The notes under the pieces are model-generated. The model was not told where the DNA came from. It was given only the letters and a program-made list of their open reading frames with translations, and did no database searches. This document shows, piece after piece, positions 57,538 to 64,000 of a stretch of DNA of 64,000 nt. The stretch is taken from assembly GCF_016612535.1 (NCBI RefSeq), contig NZ_JAENXS010000001.1, positions 3,125,501 through 3,189,500 on the forward strand, read 5' to 3'. The position numbers were made by a program, and so were the translations under genes. Every line of letters starts with the position of its first letter. Position 1 is the first letter of the stretch. Source of the stretch: Bradyrhizobium diazoefficiens. GTDB lineage: Bacteria > Pseudomonadota > Alphaproteobacteria > Rhizobiales > Xanthobacteraceae.

Positions 57538-59334
57538 GTGAAAAAAGTGTCCAAGGTAAGCAAGGCAAAAGCGGGTTTTTGGCCGGCCGTCAGCGCGATC
57601 GCCGGGGTCGGCCTCATGGCGGGCGCCATCGGGAGTGCGGCGGTTGCCTCTGACGAAACGACCGAAAAGCGGCTTGTCAATGCGACCCAGGAAACGAGCA
57701 ACTGGCTGCATCATCACCGCGACTACACGGCCCAGCGCTACTCTCCGCTGAACCAGATCAATCGCAGCACGGTCAAGGGGCTACACGTCGCCTGGACGAT
57801 GGCGCTGGGCGGTATCGAGGGGGGCGGCATTTGGAGCCATGGCGGTCTCGAAGGCACCCCGATTGTCGAGAACGGATTCATGTATGTCACCGACGGGTGG
57901 GGATCTGTCTACAAGATCGATCTCCACGGCGGCAACGGAAAACTGGTCTGGAAAATGGATCCCAGGACCGATCACGACTGGGCCGGTGCCGTTGCTTGTT
58001 GCGGTGTTAACAATCGAGGCGCAGCGCTATGGGAGAATCTTGTGATCTCACATACCCTCGATGGGCGCTTGGTTGCGACCAATAAGGACGATGGCAAAGT
58101 CGCCTGGGAGCGCAAGGTGGCCGATCCCGACAAGGGCGAAGTCATCACCGGCGCGCCGTTGATCGTCAAGAACATGGCTATTACTGGAGTAGCCGGGGCC
58201 GAGTATGGCATCCGCGGCTGGATTGCTGCCACCGACTTGAAGTCTCAAAAGGAAGCTTGGCGAACCTTTACGATTCCGGGCACGGGCGAGCCAGGCAACG
58301 AGACCTGGAAGGATGATCGCGATTCGTGGAAGACCGGTGGGGGATCTACCTGGGTGACCGGATCGTACGACCCCCAAGCCAACTTGCTCTATTGGGGTGT
58401 CGGAAATCCTGGGCCGGATTTTGATACGGAATATCGTCCGGGCGACAACCTTTACACAGATAGTACCCTTGCGTTGGATCCGGATAGCGGGACAATCAAA
58501 TGGCACTTTCAGCACACACCGAATGATCCCTTCGACTATGACAGTGTTGCGGAGAGAGTGCTGGTCGACGTCCCGTTCAAGGGAAGCCAGCGCAAGATCG
58601 TCCTTGAAGCTGATCGCAACGGCTTCGGCTACGCGCTCGACCGCACCGACGGCTCTTTCCTGTGGGCAACCCCTTTCGTCAAGAAGGTGACATGGACCAG
58701 GGGCATCAATCCCGAGACCGGAAAGCCGATCGAGTATGATCCCGCCAAGTCGGTGCAGACCTATGATCCGCAGGTGACGCTGAACCGGAAGAACTCGCAT
58801 GTCACCGTTTGTCCGGGACATAATGGCGGCAAGAACTGGCCGCCTACCGCGTACAATCCGGACCTGAAGACCTGGTACATCCCCGTCATCGAGAGCTGTG
58901 ACGAGTTGGATAACAAGGAGACGAAACCTTCCGATTGGAAGGCGCGCGAATTCTTCACAGGCGGCGGTCCAGTCGTGAAGCTGGCGATAACAGGAAGCGT
59001 CACCGCCATTGATATCACCACTGGTAAGGTCACTGGCAAGCATGAGACCACCTACCCGATGCTGGGTGGGCTGCTTGCAACGCCCGAGTTGGTGTTCGCT
59101 GGCCAGCCATCCGGAGAGCTCTACGCTCTCGATGCCAAGACGCTCAACAAGGTATGGGAATTCAATACGGGTGCCGGCATCAACGCTCCCCCCATGACGT
59201 TCTCGGTGGACGGAAAGCAATACATTGCGATCCTCGTGGGACTGGGCGGCGCCTGGGACAAGTGGAATCTCGATTCCACTAAAGGCCTGGAGAAAATCGC
59301 CCCGGGTTCCATGCTGTATGTTTTCGGTCTGTGA
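57538..59334 (+). CDS. PQQ-dependent alcohol dehydrogenase, lanthanide-type active site
   Basis: 598 residues from GTG 57538; GTG 57547 fits the GGAGGA site better. Signal sequence, then an eight-bladed propeller with tryptophan-docking repeats. Adjacent cysteines (AVACCGVNN, C154-C155) form the family's ring disulfide. The catalytic Asp is D333 in NDPFDYDSVAE; two residues on is D335. In methanol/ethanol dehydrogenases an Asp at that place marks lanthanide use (XoxF, ExaF, PedH), whereas calcium enzymes have Ala/Ser. No fused cytochrome domain; the electron acceptor is probably the next gene. Substrate not predictable. Confidence 0.92.
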   Translation: MKKVSKVSKAKAGFWPAVSAIAGVGLMAGAIGSAAVASDETTEKRLVNATQETSNWLHHHRDYTAQRYSPLNQINRSTVKGLHVAWTMALGGIEGGGIWSHGGLEGTPIVENGFMYVTDGWGSVYKIDLHGGNGKLVWKMDPRTDHDWAGAVACCGVNNRGAALWENLVISHTLDGRLVATNKDDGKVAWERKVADPDKGEVITGAPLIVKNMAITGVAGAEYGIRGWIAATDLKSQKEAWRTFTIPGTGEPGNETWKDDRDSWKTGGGSTWVTGSYDPQANLLYWGVGNPGPDFDTEYRPGDNLYTDSTLALDPDSGTIKWHFQHTPNDPFDYDSVAERVLVDVPFKGSQRKIVLEADRNGFGYALDRTDGSFLWATPFVKKVTWTRGINPETGKPIEYDPAKSVQTYDPQVTLNRKNSHVTVCPGHNGGKNWPPTAYNPDLKTWYIPVIESCDELDNKETKPSDWKAREFFTGGGPVVKLAITGSVTAIDITTGKVTGKHETTYPMLGGLLATPELVFAGQPSGELYALDAKTLNKVWEFNTGAGINAPPMTFSVDGKQYIAILVGLGGAWDKWNLDSTKGLEKIAPGSMLYVFGL

Positions 59335-59402
59335 TCCGTTTTGCGGATAGTGGGGCGAGACTGCGCTTGTCCCACTTCGTCAAAAGAGTTCAAGAGGAAA
59401 CA

Positions 59403-60011
59403 ATGGAACTGAAACTTGGGCGCCCGAACCGACGGGCTAACAGGACGGTACGCATGAGCGTCGTTAGCTTGATCCTGAGTGGTGGCTTGGCTCTTCTCGC
59501 GATACGAGATGTCGCTCGGGGCGAAGGTGGCACGCCCATACAGGGGCAGGTTATCAACGGCGCGCATCGCGCGCTTGATGAAGGGCAACGCATCTACGAA
59601 AAGGCAAATTGCGTCGGCTGCCACAAATGGCACGGCGATGGCGGCGGCGGCTATGGCGGCGCGGCGCTCTCGTTGCGAGCCACACAGCTCACCCGCGATC
59701 AACTTGTTGAAGTCGTCCATTGCGGGCGGCCGGGAACGGGGATGCCGCATTTTGATCGCGACGCCTACAAGGACTACCGATGCTATTCCGGAGTCACGGC
59801 TCAGGATTTGGGCAAAGACCTGCCTTTGGATGCGGCTACATTTCTACGACCCAAGGAAATCGAGACGGTCGTCGATTATGTTCTGCAGCACATCAAAGGC
59901 AAGGGGCCGGCGAGCTATCAGGACTGCGCTGACTTCTTTGGAGAGGGCGCGAGGGCCTGTGAAGTCTACAAGAACATCTCCGCCCACTCCCGAGCAACTG
60001 GTACGGAATAG
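59403..60011 (+). CDS. periplasmic cytochrome c, partner of the PQQ dehydrogenase
   Basis: 202 residues from ATG 59403 (the open frame upstream is not homologous). Signal anchor (SVVSLILSGGLALLAIRDVA), one heme site CVGCH (residues 70-74) in YEKANCVGCHKWHGDGGGG, and a Met-ligand candidate in GRPGTGMPHFDRDAY. The extra Cys residues (VVHCG, YRCYSG, QDCADFF) may form disulfides. Lies 68 bases after the PQQ enzyme; expected to accept its electrons. Confidence 0.9.
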   Translation: MELKLGRPNRRANRTVRMSVVSLILSGGLALLAIRDVARGEGGTPIQGQVINGAHRALDEGQRIYEKANCVGCHKWHGDGGGGYGGAALSLRATQLTRDQLVEVVHCGRPGTGMPHFDRDAYKDYRCYSGVTAQDLGKDLPLDAATFLRPKEIETVVDYVLQHIKGKGPASYQDCADFFGEGARACEVYKNISAHSRATGTE

Positions 60012-60016
60012 AGGCA

Positions 60017-60676
60017 ATGAGTCATCGACGATTGCTCTGGGCGCTACGGCTTCTGCTCCTCGTGGTTCCTTGCGGGGATGCCAACGCGCGCCAAGCCGCC
60101 GACTTGCGCGACCTCAGTCTTGGGATGTCGGTCGCCAACATCCCTCCGGAAGAGTATATCAATCTTGCTTGTGCCGATAATCAGGACATCAGGCTGGCGG
60201 GCTGGAAGGACTTTCGGACATGCCCACCGAATGAAATGGGTTTGCACGTTATCTCGTTTCGGTTCAACGACGAGGTGAATCCTCTGGCGGCCGTGAACGA
60301 CAAGTATGAGGGGACGAAGCTCGGCGGCCATCCCGTGCTCGTGAGGGGGCTCGTCGACAAGAGTGGCGCGTTGCAAGGTATTCGGATCGACACAGATCCG
60401 AACGCACGCCCCTTCTGGCGCAAGAAGGCCTTTCTGTTGGCGCTCATTGTGAAAGCGCGGTACGGCGAGACGGGGTGGACGTGCCGTGAGGCGGAGGACC
60501 ATGACGGAGAAACGCCGGTTGGCGGTGTCTTTATCAAGGAGCACTGCGAGAAGCACTCAGAGCAGCGTCACCTGGTCCTGGATCGGGAAATCTATCGTCG
60601 CGCCGACCAGGCTCTCTCGGACTTTGTCAACGCGACACACCTCCTCATCCGGCCGACACGGCCGAACGCTGATTGA
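60017..60676 (+). CDS. exported protein of unknown function in the PQQ cluster
   Basis: 219 residues. Signal peptide (LLWALRLLLLVVPCGDANA). The mature part is soluble with four Cys (LACADN, FRTCPP, WTCREAE, KEHCEK). Starts 5 bases after the cytochrome gene stops, so it belongs to the same operon; a role in substrate uptake or enzyme assembly is a guess. Not recognised. Confidence 0.7.
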   Translation: MSHRRLLWALRLLLLVVPCGDANARQAADLRDLSLGMSVANIPPEEYINLACADNQDIRLAGWKDFRTCPPNEMGLHVISFRFNDEVNPLAAVNDKYEGTKLGGHPVLVRGLVDKSGALQGIRIDTDPNARPFWRKKAFLLALIVKARYGETGWTCREAEDHDGETPVGGVFIKEHCEKHSEQRHLVLDREIYRRADQALSDFVNATHLLIRPTRPNAD

Positions 60677-60907
60677 AGGGCATGGACCGAATCGATCGTC
60701 TCGCGCGGCACGGCGGCGGCATGATGTGCCCGACCAAGCGCTTGCGCGCGGCGCTTGCCCGGTCGCCGTCGGCGACGCCGTGGTGCGTCTGACGAGCGAG
60801 GCGTCCGGCACGGTTTTGCACCGCGGCCACTTCACATCGTTGATCCCATTTGATTCGGAGCTCGCCACGACGCCTCTGCTTTTAAGGCGGCGCCGACCGC
60901 AGTCCGC

Positions 60908-61927
60908 TCAGATGCTGCACGAAAGATTCTGCGCGGTGATGGTGAGAAACTGGACAGGGGCGCTGCTCACATCCACCTCGATCAGCCCGAGACGGCGAAG
61001 CACCGTATCAAGCGATCGGCGCGCATGGGCCTCCTGCGCCCCGTCGATGCAGATGTCCATCAAGCCGGAACGGAGACATTTTGCTGTGGTTTGAGTAAGC
61101 GCGTGTCCGATCCAGAATATCTTGACCGGATGAGCCTTCAAGACCGACGCGATTCCCTCTCGTCCAGCGCCGACAGTGTACAACCCGATAACGCGATCGT
61201 CGTCACGCAAAGCGTCCGTCAGCCTCTCTGCTGAAAGCAAATTGTCGTCATGTCCAAAAATGACGAGGTCGAAACTGTGATCACTGTTCGTGTGCTGGGT
61301 CAGATAATCGGAGAAGCCGCGTATGCGCTCCCGATGCGCCCGATAGGCTCCGCTGTGGCACATGGCGAGCAAAGTGCCGCGACGTCCCTGCAGCATCCGC
61401 GACATATAGTAGGCCGCAGTTCTTCCCGCGGCGTAGTTGTCGATGCCGATATAGGGCACGTCATCGCCTGCACTTCCCGTAAGCATCTGTACGACTTCCA
61501 CGCCCGACATGCGGACTTGGCGGATGCTCTCGGCAATCTTGGGATGGTCTGGAGCCAGAACGATGAGACCAGACCGGCGAAGGGGAGGCTTTGCAATATG
61601 TCGGGCGACGGCGGCAATATCGTCCTCGCGAGCGAACGTCCGGTGCACCAGAATAGTTGGGTCCAAGGTGGCCGAAATCCGCTGGAAAGTGGTGTTGAGG
61701 TCGGCATAAAAAATCTCGAGTTCCGGCTGAACCAGAAGCACCTCAATGCGAATGATGCCGCGGTGGGGTCCTGATCGCCGGTCGCGATATTTTAGCTTCT
61801 TTGCGGCCTTGATGATTCTTTCGGCAAGCGCGATCCTCACACCGCCGCGGTCGTTGAGAACGCGATCTACGGTTGCGACGCCGACATTCGCCTCACGCGC
61901 AATGTCTATGATCGTCGGTCCCCTCAA
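60908..61927 (-). CDS. LacI-family transcriptional regulator
   Basis: 339 residues. N-terminal HTH: PTIIDIAREANVGVATVDRV, LNDRGGVRIALAERI, followed by the periplasmic-binding-like effector domain (LIVLAPDHPKIAESIRQVRM, YIGIDNYAAGRTAAYYM, RERIRGFSDYL, GLYTVGAGREGIASVL). Start TTG 61927 with GGAGG upstream; no ATG fits. Effector is probably a sugar or sugar acid. It lies downstream of the aldehyde dehydrogenase and DHDPS-family genes on the same strand and likely controls them. Confidence 0.92.
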   Translation of the reverse strand: MRGPTIIDIAREANVGVATVDRVLNDRGGVRIALAERIIKAAKKLKYRDRRSGPHRGIIRIEVLLVQPELEIFYADLNTTFQRISATLDPTILVHRTFAREDDIAAVARHIAKPPLRRSGLIVLAPDHPKIAESIRQVRMSGVEVVQMLTGSAGDDVPYIGIDNYAAGRTAAYYMSRMLQGRRGTLLAMCHSGAYRAHRERIRGFSDYLTQHTNSDHSFDLVIFGHDDNLLSAERLTDALRDDDRVIGLYTVGAGREGIASVLKAHPVKIFWIGHALTQTTAKCLRSGLMDICIDGAQEAHARRSLDTVLRRLGLIEVDVSSAPVQFLTITAQNLSCSI

Positions 61928-62094
61928 ATGCCTGCCTCCGCAGTTGACTCTGCAGGATCGCCAAACTCAAGTTGGGCCAGACAGAGAAGGACCAATCTCA
62001 AGGATTCCCCGACCCGTCGGACTTGCTCCTGGCATTCCAGCCTTGCCCGGGGTTGAATAGGCGTACGTCCTGCCTCGATCTGGTCTTCTGCAGG

Positions 62095-63543
62095 TTAAGG
62101 ACTGTTGCCGTCGAAGATGTAGGCCGTCTTGACCGTGGTATAGAACTCCTGCGCGTAGTGGCCCTGCTCGCGCGGACCATAGCTGGAGCCTTTGCGGCCG
62201 CCGAATGGCACGTGGTAGTCCACGCCCGCCGTCGGCAGGTTCACCATCACCATGCCGCTCTCTGAGTTGCGCTTGAAATGGCTGGCGTATTTCAGGCTCG
62301 TGGTGCAGATGCCCGAAGACAGGCCGAATGGCGTGTCGTTGGCGAGTTCCAGCGCCTCGTCATAGCTCTTCGCTCGGGTCACCGTGGCTACAGGTCCGAA
62401 AATCTCCTCACGTGCCACACGCATCCCGTTGCTCACCTCCGTAAGCAGCGCGGGCGCGAGATAGAAGCCGGGAGCCTCGCGTTTGACGAGCTCGCCGCCG
62501 GCAACAAGCTTGGCGCCTTCGGCCTGGCCGATCTGGATATATTTCAAGTCCTGGTCGAGTTGGCTCTGGTCGACGACGGGACCGATATGCGTGCCGGCCT
62601 TCAAGGCATCGTCAATGACGAGCCCCTGCATCCGCTCCTGCATGGCCGCCACGAATTGGTCGTGGATGCCATCCGTCACAATCAGGCGCGACGAAGCCGT
62701 GCAACGCTGGCCTGTGGAGAAGAAGGCGCTGTTCACAGCGCATTCCACCGCCACCTTCAGGTCGGCATCGTTCAGGACCACCATGGGGTTCTTGCCGCCC
62801 ATCTCGAGTTGAACTTTCTTGATCGGATCCGCGGTTATGCACCTCTCGGCGACCTTGCGCCCTGTCGGCACCGAGCCCGTGAAGGAGATAGCGGACACCT
62901 TGGGGCTGTTCAGCATCGCCTCGCCCACCACGGAGCCCCGGCCCATGACCAGGTTGAACACACCTGTCGGCACGCCGGCGCGGACGATGATTTCGCAGAG
63001 CGCATGAGCCGAACCCGGCACGAGCTCGGCAGGCTTGAACACCACCGTGTTGCCGCAGGCAAGCGCCGGCGCGATCTTCCAGGCCGGGATCGCGATGGGG
63101 AAGTTCCAGGGGGTGATGAGCCCGACGACGCCGACCGGCTCGCGGGTGATCTCCACATCGACCAAAGGCCGCACCGACGGCACCTTCTCGCCCGCCGTGC
63201 GAAGGCACTCGCCGGCGAAGAAGTGGAAGATCTGTCCGGCGCGCGTGACCTCGCCGATGCCTTCCGGCAAGGTCTTGCCCTCCTCGCGGGAGAGCAGGCG
63301 GCCGAGCTCATCCTTGCGGGCGTGGATCTCATCGCCCGCGGCCTTGAGAATATCGTGCCGGGTCTGGATGGTGGAGCGCGACCAAGCCGGAAAAGCTTCG
63401 TAAGCAGCGTCAATTGCGCGCTCAGTCTCGGCAGCGGATGCACGGGCATATTCGCCGACAACATCATTGGTGTTGGATGGGTTGATATTTGCGGATGCCT
63501 CCGCTGCAGGAAGCCACTCGCCGGCGATGTAATTATTCGTCAT
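62095..63543 (-). CDS. NAD(P)-dependent aldehyde dehydrogenase, probably 2-oxoglutarate semialdehyde type
   Basis: 482 residues from ATG 63543. Motifs: cofactor LITPWNFPIAIPAWKIAPAL, Rossmann FTGSVPTGRKVAE, catalytic Glu LEMGGKNPMVV and catalytic Cys FFSTGQRCTASSR. It starts NNYIAGEWLP as in alpha-ketoglutarate-semialdehyde dehydrogenases. The upstream neighbour is a DHDPS-family lyase and the downstream one a LacI regulator, which fits the last step of a non-phosphorylating pentose/sugar-acid or hydroxyproline pathway yielding 2-oxoglutarate. The substrate is inferred from context. Confidence 0.88.
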   Translation of the reverse strand: MTNNYIAGEWLPAAEASANINPSNTNDVVGEYARASAAETERAIDAAYEAFPAWSRSTIQTRHDILKAAGDEIHARKDELGRLLSREEGKTLPEGIGEVTRAGQIFHFFAGECLRTAGEKVPSVRPLVDVEITREPVGVVGLITPWNFPIAIPAWKIAPALACGNTVVFKPAELVPGSAHALCEIIVRAGVPTGVFNLVMGRGSVVGEAMLNSPKVSAISFTGSVPTGRKVAERCITADPIKKVQLEMGGKNPMVVLNDADLKVAVECAVNSAFFSTGQRCTASSRLIVTDGIHDQFVAAMQERMQGLVIDDALKAGTHIGPVVDQSQLDQDLKYIQIGQAEGAKLVAGGELVKREAPGFYLAPALLTEVSNGMRVAREEIFGPVATVTRAKSYDEALELANDTPFGLSSGICTTSLKYASHFKRNSESGMVMVNLPTAGVDYHVPFGGRKGSSYGPREQGHYAQEFYTTVKTAYIFDGNSP

Positions 63544-63637
63544 GGATAAGATCTCAGTTGGATTTTGGTAAGTGCACAAGGTCTCGGCGTCGCAGCACTG
63601 CAGACCGAATATTTAAGTCACTTCGCGAAAGGGCTAT

Positions 63638-64000
63638 TCAGCGCCCCCAGGAGAGAGCCAAAGGATTGACTCCGCGCGCAAGCTCAACCAGTCCGGCTCG
63701 CGTTTTCGGATGAATCTGCTCCAATGGGTGCCGCACAGCCTCACATTTGATGACGTTGCCTTCTCTCATCACGCTCTTGGCCGCGCGCAGGCCACATTGA
63801 CGGTTCTCGTAATTGATCAACGGCAGCACTTTTGCATATGCTGCGACCGCTGCCGCGCTGCGCCCTGCCTTGTGATGATCGAACACTGCTCGCAACAAAT
63901 CGGGGCAAAGCGCGCTCGACATTGTCCCGGTCGCGCCAGCTTCGAGATCTGCCATCATGGTAATGGCTTCCTCTCCGTCAAATGGACCTGCGATGGCCTC
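63638..64000 (-). CDS. dihydrodipicolinate synthase-family lyase, C-terminal part
   Basis: The frame runs off the right edge: EAIAGPFDGEEAITMMADLE leads into AGATGTMSSALCPDLLRAVF, YAKVLPLINYENRQCGLRAA and HPKTRAGLVELARGVNPLAL. This is the C-terminal ~120 residues of a DHDPS/N-acetylneuraminate-lyase-type aldolase or dehydratase. With the neighbouring semialdehyde dehydrogenase it is likely L-2-keto-3-deoxyarabonate dehydratase or pyrroline-4-hydroxy-2-carboxylate deaminase. The Schiff-base lysine lies outside the window. Confidence 0.8.
   Translation of the reverse strand, partial: EAIAGPFDGEEAITMMADLEAGATGTMSSALCPDLLRAVFDHHKAGRSAAAVAAYAKVLPLINYENRQCGLRAAKSVMREGNVIKCEAVRHPLEQIHPKTRAGLVELARGVNPLALSWGR

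Noticed and set aside
60690..60905. Coding fragment after the exported orphan (frame with ALARGACPVAVGDAVVRLTS)
   Set aside because: It reads protein-like for about 40 residues but has no start and no family; could be a remnant, but support is too weak to list.
27691..64000. Symbiosis island
   Set aside because: No nod, nif, fix or type III secretion genes were seen in the visible 36 kb, so only a generic integrative element is claimed.

Overview
The window looks like chromosome of an alphaproteobacterium of the Bradyrhizobium/Rhodopseudomonas group. The evidence is high GC with GC-rich third positions, the gene order tkt-gap-pgk-fba(class II)-fba(class I)-thiE-like, the order zapA-6S RNA-5-formyl-THF cyclo-ligase-YmdB, yebC-ruvCAB, and families of long palindromic intergenic repeats typical of that lineage. 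An avidin-family gene of the bradavidin type fits too. No nod, nif, tRNA, rRNA or CRISPR sequence was recognised. The species call is inference from memory of the lineage; no search was run.

Region 1 (1-27,000) is mostly conserved core. It holds the tail of an RND efflux pump gene, an OLD/RecF-like ATPase, a toxin-first RelE/HTH toxin-antitoxin pair with its operator, and a leftward central-carbon cluster (tkt, gap, pgk, two unrelated fructose-bisphosphate aldolases, a ThiE-like protein, a Sel1-repeat protein, an inositol monophosphatase). Then come DUF4164-zapA, 6S RNA, the cyclo-ligase and YmdB, a frameshifted HTH-nucleotidyltransferase gene, a decayed IS4-family element with intact ends and an 11-bp target duplication, two tandem soluble chemoreceptors sharing a C-terminal sensory module, and yebC-ruvC-ruvA-ruvB.

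Region 2 (about 27,000-64,000) is accessory DNA. A metallophosphoesterase gene is cut off after about 55 codons and followed by vapBC. A ybgC gene is then cut off after 30 codons, exactly where a large serine recombinase gene begins on the opposite strand. The simplest reading is an integrative element inserted in ybgC whose far end lies beyond the window. Inside are decayed genes (tenA, ardC, an IS21 element, a nucleotidyltransferase) and several intact modules: (a) a four-gene operon of radical SAM protein, small leader-like protein, B12-binding radical SAM methyltransferase family protein and alpha/beta hydrolase, which looks like an uncharacterised RiPP-type pathway; (b) a three-gene operon of MBL-fold hydrolase, four-helix membrane protein and TIR protein, a candidate defence system; (c) a secreted/membrane protein paired with a DUF2235 hydrolase; (d) a bradavidin-like protein and a cold-shock protein; (e) an oxidation cluster with an isoquinoline-oxidoreductase-type molybdoenzyme, a PQQ dehydrogenase carrying the lanthanide-type Asp pair, and a cytochrome c; (f) a LacI-regulated aldehyde dehydrogenase and DHDPS-family gene that probably make 2-oxoglutarate from a sugar acid or hydroxyproline.

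The genes in region 1 are housekeeping (Calvin-cycle-type carbon flow, Holliday junction processing, cell division). Region 2 reads as cargo of a mobile island with repeated insertion and decay.
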